Origin: Alistipes sp.
GTDB taxonomy: Bacteria; Bacillota; Clostridia; Oscillospirales; Ruminococcaceae
Length of the DNA: 44,296 nt
Reading direction: 5' to 3'
Assembly: GCA_023667265.1 (NCBI GenBank)
Contig: JAMPAJ010000001.1
Span: forward strand, 489,962-534,257
Position numbers and translations under genes: made by a program. Positions 7,481 to 17,912 of the stretch are shown here, one piece after another. The stretch's first letter is position 1. Each line of letters opens with the position of its first letter. The notes beneath the pieces were generated by a model. It did no database searches and was not told where the DNA came from. It saw nothing but the letters and a program-made list of their open reading frames with translations.

Positions 7481-9303
7481 TATTGATTTACCCGTATGCT
7501 CTGTATTTCGTCATCGCTGAGAAATCCGGAGAGATCGTCAGTCTCGTTTTCTGTCTCATTCCCGGTTCCGTCTTCAATAGCGTCGGCTTCCGGTTCATTG
7601 TCTATTTCTTCAATGATCTCGATAATAACGCCGTCGTCAATTGTTTCCTTATCACAGGGAATCTCCTCTGCCGGAACAGTCGACGGACAAAGTCTGAATA
7701 TCCTCCATCCGGTCTTTTCGGCAAGCTTGTCATATGCCGTGCAGATACCGTAGCCTGCAAAGCCGATCATCATTATGAAATACGGCATGGAATATTGGGA
7801 TTTCGCCTCCGCAAGCAGGTGATACATCATACCGCCGAGAATGATAAGGGGCAGCATAATACTGAGAAAATTCTTGTTTTTCAGGCAGGCAAGGAGTCCA
7901 ATAAGACAGGCGGCGAATATCAGCTGCGAGTATATGTCCATATACCGCTTTGTTTTTGTTATTCCGTCGCCGCAGACCCAGCTTGCAGCTTTTCCCTGAT
8001 CGTCGTAAAAGGCGCGGACCTGGTTGTTCCAGATGCTCTGATATGAGGTCTCGTTCCACTGGGACATAAACTTTCTGTAGAAGAAATTGTGCCGGTACTG
8101 GGGATTATTCTTAAAGAAATCAATGCGTTCCTTTATGCCGTCAACGGCTATTTCGTGTGTTTCCTCCGGATCGTAGTTATGCCATTCATAGGAGTACACG
8201 GTATATGTCGGCGTATACCAGCCCGGGGCATTTTCAGCCTCGCGCAGTCCCATATTGAACCATGCGGAAAACGGGATAGCCTCTCCAAGGTCGACTCCGG
8301 CGCGCTTCTCGTAATTGCTCTTCACCAAGGGATTGATGCTCAGACAGACCGCAAGAGTTGCCGCCATAAAAATAATGTCGCGGATAAATTTTTTCCGCTT
8401 GAACATCGCCACAAATGTTACTGCCATAACGGCTACAAGAATTATAAAATTGTTGGTCTTTATCATTACGGAAACAGCCAGGAATAATGCAGAGAACATT
8501 CCGTAGACTATTGCAAGAACAGGCTTTCTGTTTTGCAGATACAGCACCAGAAACAGGACTGAGAAAATGCCGAAAGTCATACCCGGTATTATGCCGTAGA
8601 GGAAGGAGCAGAAAATAAGGGGCTGCGCGGCAAATAAAATAAGGAAAAAGGTGATGTGGCGTACGCGCTGATCCTTGAATATCCTGCTGTTGATGAAGAT
8701 CAGTGCGCCGTATGACGCGGCGAGGAAAACAACGTTAAGCGCTTCCAGGAACAGTAGATTTTTGATCTCCATGAATTTCATTGCGATACGGATTATCGTT
8801 TCATTGAAGAAAACGTAGCCTAACTGGAAGGAATAATCCCGGAAATACCGACTGTCCAGGATGCTGAAAATGTCGTGGGCGAAGTCCTGAGCCGCCATAG
8901 TTACCCAGTAGGAGTCCTCTGTAGGGGCTGATTGCGAGGAATATACCCAGATACAGCCGAGAACTATTGTCCATACGGCTGCCACGGAAATTTCAGCCCA
9001 TATTGGAAGCTTTTTCAGCAGCGGCATGACAAGAAAGCAGATCATGGCGCATAAAAGAAGCCATATTATATTGCCGACAATGCTGTCATAGTAATAAACG
9101 ACAGCCTCGATCTGATAACGCATTCGCCAGACCACAGAGTCCGTATCATTTGCATATACCTCCATTCCGGTGGTGGAGAAAATGCTGCCGATTGACAGAA
9201 TGCCCATAAAAATGATCATAAGGACGCTGACGACTATTCTGCCGAAGGACATAAATCCGTTGTCCTTATCGAGAATAGACGGCTTTGTTGGATTTTTTGT
9301 CAT
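7480..9303 (-). CDS. Large polytopic membrane protein, possibly a GT-C type glycosyltransferase
   Basis: A 607-aa protein with about 11-12 hydrophobic segments. The layout is a large loop after TM1-2, a block of membrane segments, an extracytoplasmic domain around residues 335-440 rich in Trp and Tyr, two or three more membrane segments, and a strongly acidic cytoplasmic tail (last 60 residues mainly Glu, Asp, Asn). The topology resembles GT-C/GT39-like lipid-linked sugar transferases, but I see no decisive catalytic motif, so the function is tentative. The start has GAGAGG upstream and its own promoter lies at 9366-9394. It is monocistronic. Confidence 0.75.
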   Translation of the reverse strand: MTKNPTKPSILDKDNGFMSFGRIVVSVLMIIFMGILSIGSIFSTTGMEVYANDTDSVVWRMRYQIEAVVYYYDSIVGNIIWLLLCAMICFLVMPLLKKLPIWAEISVAAVWTIVLGCIWVYSSQSAPTEDSYWVTMAAQDFAHDIFSILDSRYFRDYSFQLGYVFFNETIIRIAMKFMEIKNLLFLEALNVVFLAASYGALIFINSRIFKDQRVRHITFFLILFAAQPLIFCSFLYGIIPGMTFGIFSVLFLVLYLQNRKPVLAIVYGMFSALFLAVSVMIKTNNFIILVAVMAVTFVAMFKRKKFIRDIIFMAATLAVCLSINPLVKSNYEKRAGVDLGEAIPFSAWFNMGLREAENAPGWYTPTYTVYSYEWHNYDPEETHEIAVDGIKERIDFFKNNPQYRHNFFYRKFMSQWNETSYQSIWNNQVRAFYDDQGKAASWVCGDGITKTKRYMDIYSQLIFAACLIGLLACLKNKNFLSIMLPLIILGGMMYHLLAEAKSQYSMPYFIMMIGFAGYGICTAYDKLAEKTGWRIFRLCPSTVPAEEIPCDKETIDDGVIIEIIEEIDNEPEADAIEDGTGNETENETDDLSGFLSDDEIQSIRVNQ

Positions 9304-9365
9304 ATGCTTTGACCTCTCATAAAGAATTATTGACAGGTTCTGATAAATTATTGTCCTGCATATTC

Positions 9366-9394
9366 AGTATAACACGTTGACCGTCTTTTGTCAA
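9366..9394 (-). promoter_or_regulatory. Promoter of the leftward membrane-protein gene
   Basis: On the minus strand, TTGACA (complement of 9389-9394) and TATACT (complement of 9366-9371) are spaced by 17 bp. It is back to back with the valS promoter, 25 bp apart. Confidence 0.75.
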
Positions 9395-9419
9395 TCGGAA
9401 AAAAAGATTTATTTTTCTC

Positions 9420-9448
9420 TTGACAGAGGCGTTTTTTTCGTGTATAAT
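9420..9448 (+). promoter_or_regulatory. Promoter of the valS T-box leader
   Basis: TTGACA at 9420-9425 and TATAAT at 9443-9448 with a 17-bp spacer, both perfect consensus. The expected start near 9455 gives a leader of about 275 nucleotides. Confidence 0.88.
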
Positions 9449-9454
9449 AAAATG

Positions 9455-9700
9455 TATGTAAAGGCGACGATGAAGAGGAGTAGTTGTCCGGCTGATTTCA
9501 GAGAGCTGCCGTATGGTGCAAGGCAGTATGAGGCGGACAGTGAAGTAGCTTCGGAGCTGCACGGGTGAAGGCGCTTGCTGTGTAGTCCGTGACGTGTTCT
9601 CACGTTACAGGGAATGGAGTGCGGCATTTTTCGCCGAATTCAGGTGGTAACACGGACAGATCGTTCGCCCTGAGCCTAATGGTTCGGGGCGATTTTTTTA
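9455..9700 (+). promoter_or_regulatory. T-box riboswitch sensing uncharged tRNA-Val
   Basis: The leader shows Stem I hallmarks (AGAGAG, GGTGCAAGGC, then GAAGTAGC before TCGGAGCTGC and GGGTGAAGG) and the T-box sequence AGGTGGTAACACGG at 9642-9655. The codon in the specifier position is GTA (9545-9547), a valine codon, which agrees with the downstream valS. Binding of uncharged tRNA-Val should stabilise the antiterminator and prevent the hairpin at 9666-9691. Confidence 0.93.
9666..9699 (+). terminator. T-box leader terminator
   Basis: CGCCCTGAGCC (9666-9676), a TAAT loop, then GGTTCGGGGCG (9681-9691) gives an 11-bp stem allowing G-U pairs, followed by a run of T. It is mutually exclusive with the T-box antiterminator. 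Confidence 0.88.
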
Positions 9701-9729
9701 CCCCGGAAAATAAAAAAAGGAGTATTTTT

Positions 9730-12351
9730 ATGGCAAAAGAACTGGCTAAGTCCTATGATCCCAAGGATTTTGAGGACAGAATTTACGCAGCGTGGAACGA
9801 AAAGGGATGCTTCCGCGCAGAGGTCGACCCAAAGAAAACACCCTATACTATCGTGATCCCTCCTCCGAATATTACCGGACAGCTTCATATGGGCCATGCC
9901 CTTGATGAGACTCTCCAGGATATCCTTATTCGCTGGAAGAGAATGAGCGGTTATTCGGCGCTGTGGCTTCCCGGAACAGACCATGCAGCTATTGCGACAG
10001 AGGCAAAGATCGTCGAGGCAATGCGCAAGGAGGGCGTAACCAAGGAGGATCTCGGTCGCGAGGGCTTTATGGAGCGCGCCTGGGAATGGAAAAAGCAGTA
10101 CGGCGGACGTATCGTAGAGCAGCTTAAAAAGCTCGGCTCTTCCTGCGACTGGTCGCGCGAGCGTTTTACAATGGACGATGGCTGCTCAAAGGCAGTCAAG
10201 GAGGTTTTTGTAAAATATTACGAAAAAGGTCTTATCTACCGCGGCGAGCGTATCATCAACTGGTGTCCGAAATGCAGGACCTCCCTTTCAGACGCCGAGG
10301 TAACATATGAGGATCAGGCTGGTCATTTCTGGCATCTCAGATACAAGATAAAGGACAGCGACGGCTATCTGGAGCTGGCGACGACACGTCCGGAGACTCT
10401 TCTTGGCGATACGGCTGTTGCAGTAAATCCCAACGACGAGCGTTACAAGAAGCTGGTAGGCAAAACGGTGATACTTCCTATCGTTCATCGCGAAATACCT
10501 ATCGTTGCCGACGATTATGTTGAGATGGATTTCGGAACGGGCGTTGTTAAGATAACTCCTGCTCACGATCCTAACGATTTCGAGGTGGGACTTCGTCACG
10601 ATCTCCCGGTCATCAACGTTATGAACGACGACGCCACTATAACCGACGATTATCCCAAGTATGCAGGAATGGACAGATACGAGGCGAGAAAGGCTATCGT
10701 AGCCGACCTTGAAGCCGAGGGCGCACTGGTCAAGATCGAGGAATACAGCCACAATGTAGGCACCTGCTACCGCTGCGGCACAACTGTCGAGCCCAAGGTC
10801 TCAACACAGTGGTTCGTAAAGATGAAGTCTCTGGCACAGCCGGCTATCGACGCTGTAAAGAACGGCGATACGAAGTTCGTTCCGGAGCGTTTTGACAAGA
10901 TCTATTTCCACTGGCTGGACAATATCCGCGACTGGTGCATCAGCCGTCAGATATGGTGGGGACATCAGATACCTGCGTTCTACTGCGACCAATGCGGCGA
11001 AATGGTCGTAACAAAGGAGGACAGGGCGGTATGTCCCAAGTGCGGAAAGCCCATGAGACAGGATCCGGATACGCTGGATACCTGGTTCAGCTCCGCTCTC
11101 TGGCCTTTCTCAACTCTCGGATTCCCCGACAAAACAGAAGATCTGGACTACTTCTATCCCACCAATACTCTCGTAACAGGCTATGACATCATCTTCTTCT
11201 GGGTCATCAGAATGATGTTCAGCGGACTTGAAAATATGGGCAAGGTTCCCTTCGATACAGTTCTTATCCACGGTCTTGTCCGCGATTCACAGGGACGTAA
11301 AATGTCAAAATCCCTCGGCAACGGCATTGATCCGCTGGAGGTCATCAGCGAATACGGCGCAGACGCACTGAGATTTATGCTCGCAACAGGAAATTCTCCC
11401 GGAAACGATATGCGTTACATCGACGACAAGGTGAAGGCTGCGCGCAACTTTGCAAATAAGCTCTGGAACGCTTCACGCTTCATCATGATGAATCTTCCCG
11501 AGGACTTCGAGTTCAGCGGACTTCCGGAGAAGCTGGAGCTGGAAGATAAATGGCTCATCAACAAGTTCAACAAGCTTGCGAAGGAGGTCAATGAAAACCT
11601 CGAAAAATACGAGCTTGGCGTGGCATCCCAGAAGATATATGACTTTATCTGGGACGTTTACTGCGATTGGTATATCGAGCTTACAAAGCCAAGAATACAG
11701 GCTGGCGGCGAGGCAAAGGCAACGGCTCAGGCGGTTCTCGTGTGGGCAATGCAGGGTATGCTGAAGCTGCTGCATCCCTTTATGCCGTTCATCACCGAGG
11801 AGATCTGGCAGGTTCTCAACAATGAGAAGTCCATGATAATCCTGGAAACATACCCCGCATATGACTGTTCAGTTGATTTTTCAGCCGAGGAGAAGTCCTT
11901 TGAGAAGATCATTTCCGCTATAAAGGCTGTAAGAAATACGCGTACAGAGATGAACGTACCGCCCTCAGTCAAGGCAAAGCTTATCATCGAGACTGACGAG
12001 CCGGAGCTCTATATGGCATCATCCGCATTTTTCGAGAAGCTTGCATCCGCTTCTTCTGTCGAGGCAGGGGCAGCTGTTGAGCATGAAAACTGTGCAAACG
12101 CTGTAACAGATGCAGCAAGAATTTTTATTCCTATGGACGAGCTTGTTGACAAGGAGAAGGAGACGGCGCGTCTGGAAAAGGAAAGAGCAAAGGTTCAGAA
12201 GGACATTGATTTCCTCAGCGGAAAGCTCAATAATCAAGGCTTTATTGCCAAGGCTCCGGAAAAGCTTATAGCGGCTGAAAAGGCAAAGCTTGCGGCTGCC
12301 GAGGAGAAAATGGCGAAGATCATGCAGTCTATCGAGGCTTTTAAATCGTGA
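9730..12351 (+). CDS. valS: Valyl-tRNA synthetase
   Basis: ValS (873 aa) charges tRNA-Val in the cytoplasm. Class I signatures are present: HMGH in GQLHMGHAL near residue 50 and KMSKS around residue 520. The CP1 editing domain and zinc-type cysteine pairs (CPKC, CDQCG) lie between, with an anticodon-binding domain and a C-terminal coiled coil (VDKEKETARLEKE onward) typical of ValS. The ATG at 9730 has AAAAGGAG upstream; longer in-frame starts fall inside the T-box leader. Expression is set by the T-box. Its stop overlaps the start of the next gene. Confidence 0.97.
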   Translation: MAKELAKSYDPKDFEDRIYAAWNEKGCFRAEVDPKKTPYTIVIPPPNITGQLHMGHALDETLQDILIRWKRMSGYSALWLPGTDHAAIATEAKIVEAMRKEGVTKEDLGREGFMERAWEWKKQYGGRIVEQLKKLGSSCDWSRERFTMDDGCSKAVKEVFVKYYEKGLIYRGERIINWCPKCRTSLSDAEVTYEDQAGHFWHLRYKIKDSDGYLELATTRPETLLGDTAVAVNPNDERYKKLVGKTVILPIVHREIPIVADDYVEMDFGTGVVKITPAHDPNDFEVGLRHDLPVINVMNDDATITDDYPKYAGMDRYEARKAIVADLEAEGALVKIEEYSHNVGTCYRCGTTVEPKVSTQWFVKMKSLAQPAIDAVKNGDTKFVPERFDKIYFHWLDNIRDWCISRQIWWGHQIPAFYCDQCGEMVVTKEDRAVCPKCGKPMRQDPDTLDTWFSSALWPFSTLGFPDKTEDLDYFYPTNTLVTGYDIIFFWVIRMMFSGLENMGKVPFDTVLIHGLVRDSQGRKMSKSLGNGIDPLEVISEYGADALRFMLATGNSPGNDMRYIDDKVKAARNFANKLWNASRFIMMNLPEDFEFSGLPEKLELEDKWLINKFNKLAKEVNENLEKYELGVASQKIYDFIWDVYCDWYIELTKPRIQAGGEAKATAQAVLVWAMQGMLKLLHPFMPFITEEIWQVLNNEKSMIILETYPAYDCSVDFSAEEKSFEKIISAIKAVRNTRTEMNVPPSVKAKLIIETDEPELYMASSAFFEKLASASSVEAGAAVEHENCANAVTDAARIFIPMDELVDKEKETARLEKERAKVQKDIDFLSGKLNNQGFIAKAPEKLIAAEKAKLAAAEEKMAKIMQSIEAFKS

Positions 12352-12695
12352 CAAGAGAAGATGTTTTCCGATATGCCAGGGAGAGATACGGCACTTCGCC
12401 GGATTATCCCTGGGAAAGTACTCCGGACGCCGCGGTTTTGCGCAAATCAAATAAGAAATGGTACGGGCTTGTAATGAATGTGAAAAAGAGTCGTGCAGGT
12501 CTTGAGGGAGACGACTGCATTGATATTCTCAATGTCAAATGCAGTCCCTTTGTCCGTGAGATACTTATCGGAGAGGGAAAGGCTGTTCCGGCATATCATA
12601 TGAATAAGCGTCTGTGGATATCGGTCATTCTTGACAGAGTCTCGGAGCAGGAGCTTCGCGGCGTATTGGACGAAAGCTATGATATTGTAAAATGA
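12348..12695 (+). CDS. MmcQ/YjbR family protein
   Basis: A 115-aa protein matching the MmcQ/YjbR fold: an N-terminal helix with ARERYGTSPDYPW, then KWYGLVMNV, LNVKCSP and an LW-containing C-terminal half ending in a conserved ESYDIV. The fold is CyaY-like and the cellular role is not established. The GTG start at 12348 overlaps the valS stop (GTGA), so it should be translationally coupled to valS and share the T-box transcript. Confidence 0.85.
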   Translation: MTREDVFRYARERYGTSPDYPWESTPDAAVLRKSNKKWYGLVMNVKKSRAGLEGDDCIDILNVKCSPFVREILIGEGKAVPAYHMNKRLWISVILDRVSEQELRGVLDESYDIVK

Positions 12696-12738
12696 TTTTT
12701 TCTATCGGAACTTATTTTGCAGTCAAGGAGAAAATAAA

Positions 12739-13041
12739 ATGATAAAGCATATTGTAATGTTCAGGCTTAAAGCCGTCGGGGGCATGACTGAATACGAAAA
12801 TGCCCTGGAGGCAAAAAAACGTTTTGACAAGGTCATAGAGGGCGTGGAGACGCTGAAAAGGGGAGAGCTGGTCATCAATTCGCCGGAAGCTCCCGACAGT
12901 AATTACACCATTGCTCTGCTATGCGAATTTGATGATATTGACGGGCTGAACGCATATCAGGTTCACCCGGTACATAAGGAATTCGGCGCTTTTATCGCAG
13001 GTATAAAAGCAGACAGAGCTTGTATCGACTACGAGCTTTAA
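12739..13041 (+). CDS. Dabb-family stress-responsive alpha/beta-barrel protein
   Basis: A 100-aa protein starting MIKHIVMFRLK, the standard opening of Dabb (dimeric ferredoxin-like) proteins, with the mid-protein LLCEFDDIDGLNAYQ and HPVHKEF signatures. These small proteins form beta-barrel dimers, and their biochemical role is generally unknown. A clear AAGGAG precedes the ATG. It lies 43 bp after the MmcQ-like gene and ten bp before the dehydrogenase gene, so it probably belongs to the valS-folC transcript. Confidence 0.88.
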   Translation: MIKHIVMFRLKAVGGMTEYENALEAKKRFDKVIEGVETLKRGELVINSPEAPDSNYTIALLCEFDDIDGLNAYQVHPVHKEFGAFIAGIKADRACIDYEL

Positions 13042-13051
13042 GGAGTTGAAA

Positions 13052-13795
13052 ATGACTGATTTAAAAGGAAAATGGGCGCTCATCACAGGCGCGAGCAGAG
13101 GTCTTGGACGTCTTGCAGCCGTAAAAATGGCGGAGCAGGGCTGTAATCTCATACTTCACAGCAGAAATTCTACTCATTGCCAGGAGGTATTGGAGCAGGT
13201 AAAGGCTCTCGGAGCTGAGGCGTACACCGTTCAGGCGGAGCTGTCGGACATGACGCAGGTGAAAAGGATGCTCGCTGAAATTGACGAAAAGGGCACGCAG
13301 GTCGACGTTATTCTCAATAATGCCGGTCTGCAGGTGATATACAGAACAGAATTTCTCACCACTCCGCCGGAGGATTACGAGACCAGCTTTGCCATAAACA
13401 CGATCGCTCCGATGATGATATGCTACCACTTTATTGACGGTATGGCACAGCGTGGCTTCGGACGTATCGTAAACACCACAAGCGGCATTGATCTCGAGCC
13501 TCAGCAGGCAGGCTATTCTGCAAGTAAGGCTGCCCTGGACAAGGTGACACGCGATCTGGGTTCGGTTTATAACGGAACTGACGTTATTATCAGCCTTGCC
13601 GACCCTGGATGGTGCAGGACGGAACTGGGCGGTCCGAATGCCCCTAATTCGCCGGAAAGCGCGCTGCCCGGAATCCTGGTGGGCGCATTCGTGAACGACG
13701 GCAGATCCGGCAGACTTTTTGCGGCGCAGGAGTTTTGCGGCATGACTCTCGAAGCTGCCGTGGAAAAGGCAGAATCCCAGGCTGCTCCGTATTAA
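13052..13795 (+). CDS. Short-chain dehydrogenase/reductase
   Basis: A 247-aa SDR enzyme. It has the nucleotide-binding GASRGLGR motif near residue 15, NNAG near residue 90, and the YSASK catalytic Tyr/Lys pair around residue 155, with the usual active-site serine shortly before. These define an NAD(P)H-dependent oxidoreductase; the substrate cannot be read from sequence. ATG 13052 is chosen because AAGGAG (13040-13045) is six bases upstream; the TTG at 13046 is too close to it. It ends two bases before folC. Confidence 0.9.
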   Translation: MTDLKGKWALITGASRGLGRLAAVKMAEQGCNLILHSRNSTHCQEVLEQVKALGAEAYTVQAELSDMTQVKRMLAEIDEKGTQVDVILNNAGLQVIYRTEFLTTPPEDYETSFAINTIAPMMICYHFIDGMAQRGFGRIVNTTSGIDLEPQQAGYSASKAALDKVTRDLGSVYNGTDVIISLADPGWCRTELGGPNAPNSPESALPGILVGAFVNDGRSGRLFAAQEFCGMTLEAAVEKAESQAAPY

Positions 13796-13796
13796 A

Positions 13797-15083
13797 ATGA
13801 ATATTGACGAGACAATGAGCTTTATCAGCTCTTTCAGCAAATCAGGAAAGCCTGTCAGGGACTTGTCCCGTGCTGAGGAGCTGATGAAACGTATCGGAAA
13901 TCCGGAAAAGCAGCTGAAATTCGTACATATCGCCGGAACGAACGGCAAAGGCTCGACGTTGGAGTATATCTCAAATGCCCTGATATTATCCGGATACAGA
14001 ACCGGGCAGTTTACATCGCCGTTTATACTGCGGTATAATGACAGAATACGCATAAACGGCGCGGAAATTGACGACGCTTCACTGTGCAAAATTGCGGATA
14101 TTGTGCGGCAGAAGGCGGATTCACCGGACTATTCCCAGTTCGAGATAACAATGGCGATCGCGCTTCTGTGGTTTCTACGGGAAAAATGCGATGTGGTGGT
14201 GCTCGAATGCGGCATCGGCGGATTGCTTGACTGCACAAATATAATTCCGCCGCCGCTTCTGGCTGTAATAACATCGGTTTCGCTGGATCATACGGCGATC
14301 TTAGGCGATACCGTTGAAAAAATTGCAGAGCAGAAAGCCGGGATAATCAAGAGGGGCTCGATAACCGTTCTGTCGGCGGATAACAGCAAAAGCGTCTCAA
14401 AAATCGTAAGAAAGACAGCGGAGAAAAAAGGAAGCTTTTTTGTTCAGCCTGTCCGGAGCTGCATAAGGGTGTGCGATACAATTTCAACTACGTATCTTTC
14501 GTATAAAAAATCCTTCACGACATACAAATATAAGCTTTCAATGGCAGGGGCTTGTCAGGTTAACAATGCTGTAACGGCGATAGAGGCGTGCTTTTGGCTG
14601 AAAACACGTTATGGATTTGCAATTTCCCAGGAGAACGTCGAAAAAGCTCTTGAGACGACCAGAGTAAAGGGCAGGATGCAGTATATTTACAACGAGGATT
14701 TTCCGACTGTTCTTGTTGACGGAGGTCATAATCCTGCCGGTATCCAGAATCTTGCCATTGAACTGGCAGGCTGGAAAAACATCGGAAAAAAGATGTATAT
14801 TATTATGGGGATGGTTGACACTAAGGACTTTGAGTACGGCGTTCTCACTGTATCGCGGTATGCCGACAAAATGTTCTGCGTAGATGATTTTGCATCTAAT
14901 TCAGTGGCTGCCGGGCGTATAGCGGAGATCGCCGGAGCGAATACTGAGACGGAAATATGCGGCTCACTTCCGGAGGCAATCGAGAAAGCCGGCGCGCTTG
15001 CAGCAGAAAATGACGGCTTGGTTGTTACCTGCGGTTCACTTTATCTTGCAAGCGAGTATCTGAATTGGCGTGAAAATAAATAA
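13797..15083 (+). CDS. folC: Folylpolyglutamate synthase / dihydrofolate synthase
   Basis: A 428-aa Mur-ligase-family enzyme that adds glutamate to dihydropteroate and/or folates, using ATP. The P-loop HIAGTNGKGST lies near residue 50, followed by the family's TSPFILRYNDRIRING segment, ECGIGGLLDCTN, and VDGGHNPAG in the C-terminal domain. The ATG follows the SDR stop with one base between, so the genes are co-translated. It closes the operon started by valS. No sharp terminator was found before the gdhA promoter. Confidence 0.93.
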   Translation: MNIDETMSFISSFSKSGKPVRDLSRAEELMKRIGNPEKQLKFVHIAGTNGKGSTLEYISNALILSGYRTGQFTSPFILRYNDRIRINGAEIDDASLCKIADIVRQKADSPDYSQFEITMAIALLWFLREKCDVVVLECGIGGLLDCTNIIPPPLLAVITSVSLDHTAILGDTVEKIAEQKAGIIKRGSITVLSADNSKSVSKIVRKTAEKKGSFFVQPVRSCIRVCDTISTTYLSYKKSFTTYKYKLSMAGACQVNNAVTAIEACFWLKTRYGFAISQENVEKALETTRVKGRMQYIYNEDFPTVLVDGGHNPAGIQNLAIELAGWKNIGKKMYIIMGMVDTKDFEYGVLTVSRYADKMFCVDDFASNSVAAGRIAEIAGANTETEICGSLPEAIEKAGALAAENDGLVVTCGSLYLASEYLNWRENK

Positions 15084-15161
15084 AAACGCGGCGAAAAGTT
15101 AGCGCAGAATTGTTATAATATACAAAGATTTTGCGATATTTAATTTTAGCTGAATAAAGTC

Positions 15162-15190
15162 TTGCAAAAAATTGCCATTAGTGATATAAT
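15162..15190 (+). promoter_or_regulatory. Promoter of gdhA
   Basis: TTGCAA at 15162-15167 and TATAAT at 15185-15190 with a 17-bp spacer, about 40 bp before the ribosome site AAAAGGAGG. A second TATAAT at 15114-15119 has no convincing -35. Confidence 0.78.
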
Positions 15191-15200
15191 TTTTTTATAA

Positions 15201-16592
<1,392 letters not shown>

Positions 16593-16618
16593 TCAATAAT
16601 TACAGCTTAATAAAAATT

Positions 16619-16650
16619 ATCCCCTCGATTTTGATTCGGGGGGATTTTTA
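16619..16650 (+). terminator. Terminator of gdhA
   Basis: ATCCCC at 16619-16624 pairs with GGGGAT at 16640-16645, with part of the inner TCGA/TTCG also pairing, followed by a run of T. Confidence 0.8.
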
Positions 16651-16670
16651 ATGAACAATTAAAGATTTTA

Positions 16671-16705
16671 CGAAAACCGGGAAGTCTCGAACTTTCCGGT
16701 TTTCG
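16671..16705. other. Perfect 10-bp stem in the gdhA-cupin gap
   Basis: CGAAAACCGG (16671-16680) pairs exactly with CCGGTTTTCG (16696-16705). There is no clean T-run on either side, so it is a weak terminator at best. The rest of the gap up to 16792 shows no recognisable signal. Confidence 0.45.
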
Positions 16706-16792
16706 TCATTTCTGTACTATCTGACGAAAAACTCTGACTGCGCAACTGACGCGCAAGCTTTGTGTGGTGTCGCCCTTAATATGTGTTAAAAC

Positions 16793-17548
16793 TCACTTTA
16801 ATTTTCCGTATTGCTCATCTGTCACAGCTTCCAGCCACTCATTATAACCGTTTTCACCTGGAACCTCGATAGCCAGATGCGAAAACCAGCTGTCGGGAGC
16901 TGCACCATGCCAGTGCTTTACTCCCACCGGGATATTGATGCAGTCGCCGGGATTCATTTCTACCGCGTCCTTGCCCCATTCCTGATAATAACCTCTTCCG
17001 GCAACGCACACAAGTATCTGTCCGCCGCCCTTATCCGCATGGTGAATATGCCAGTTGTTGCGGCATCCCGGCTCGAAAGTTACATTGAAGATGCCGACCT
17101 GCGAAGTGGAGACTGGAGCAAGATAGCTCTGACCAACGAAATACATCGCAAATGCGTCGTTTGGAGCTCCAATCGGGAATACCATTTCCGCTGCATGAGC
17201 TGACTTTGCGTCATTGGCAGCCTCAGTTTCCGACCACACTTCCTTCGCCATATTGAAAACAGCCCATGCTTTTGGCCAGCCTGCATAAAATGCAACGTGG
17301 GTGACAACAGCGGCTATCTCTTTCTTTGTTACTCCATGAGCCTTGGCGTTTTCGAGGTGATATTTCAGTGAAGAATCCGTCACGCCTGACGACATGAGCG
17401 CGACTACTGTGATAATACAGCGTGTTTTCAGATCAATATCCTGATTGTTCCAATTCTCCCCAAACAGCACGTCGTCGTTAAAATGAGCGAAATCCGGAGC
17501 AAATTCTCCGAGAGCATTTTTTCCCGCGGTCTGTACGATTTTTTCCAT
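16793..17548 (-). CDS. Carboxymuconolactone decarboxylase-cupin fusion protein
   Basis: A 251-aa protein with two domains. Residues 1-110 are of the carboxymuconolactone decarboxylase/AhpD type (TRCIITVVALMSSG and a helical HLENAKAHGVTKKEIA). Residues about 130-240 are a cupin with the metal-ligand pattern WHIHH, then GQILVCVAGRG, PGDCINIP and KHWHGA. Such fusions are common in anaerobes and often linked to redox or electrophile stress, but the substrate is unknown. The start at 17548 has GGAGGC upstream. A MerR-type promoter at 17655-17685 precedes it. Confidence 0.9.
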   Translation of the reverse strand: MEKIVQTAGKNALGEFAPDFAHFNDDVLFGENWNNQDIDLKTRCIITVVALMSSGVTDSSLKYHLENAKAHGVTKKEIAAVVTHVAFYAGWPKAWAVFNMAKEVWSETEAANDAKSAHAAEMVFPIGAPNDAFAMYFVGQSYLAPVSTSQVGIFNVTFEPGCRNNWHIHHADKGGGQILVCVAGRGYYQEWGKDAVEMNPGDCINIPVGVKHWHGAAPDSWFSHLAIEVPGENGYNEWLEAVTDEQYGKLK

Positions 17549-17654
17549 AAAAATGCCTCCATTTTTTCGGATCATAATAAATTAATTCTAAAACAAGCTC
17601 TTATTGCAAACCTCTTTTATAGTCATGATCCGCCTCCCAAAATCTTCTAATATT

Positions 17655-17685
17655 ATTATATACCTTAGAGATAGTGCTAAGTCAA
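17655..17685 (-). promoter_or_regulatory. MerR-type promoter with 19-bp spacer
   Basis: On the minus strand TTGACT (complement of 17680-17685) and TATAAT (complement of 17655-17660) are 19 bp apart, too long for unaided sigma-A. The spacer carries a palindrome with arms CTTAG (complement of 17677-17681) and CTAAG (complement of 17664-17668). This is the layout of promoters twisted into shape by MerR-family activators. No merR gene is in the window. Confidence 0.75.
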
Positions 17686-17912
17686 TATGTATTTGGGATT
17701 TTCGTATACTTGCACAATTTGTATATACGATAATATGCATTATCAACAAATGGTTAAAACAAAAAAATATATAAAACCGTCGTCTTTTTTCGTCCTAAAA
17801 ATCACTGTATAATAGATGCAATTTTTCTCAGACCGATAAAATCCTGAAAAATGTTTATGCTATAAAAAACAGATGGTTCTTAGAGGCTGCCATATATGAA
17901 AGGACATTTTTT
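17686..17912 (+). promoter_or_regulatory. Leader of the solute-binding lipoprotein gene
   Basis: AT-rich. A TATAAT at 17808-17813 could be the -10 of the rightward lipoprotein gene, but at the correct spacing only a T-run replaces the -35, so expression may need an activator. The ribosome site GAAAGGA is at 17898-17904. Confidence 0.4.

Noticed and set aside
9317-9361. A 14-codon frame (MQDNNLSEPVNNSL) in the leader of the membrane-protein gene as an attenuator peptide
   Set aside because: No ribosome site precedes it, no codon run suggests attenuation, and no competing hairpins were found.
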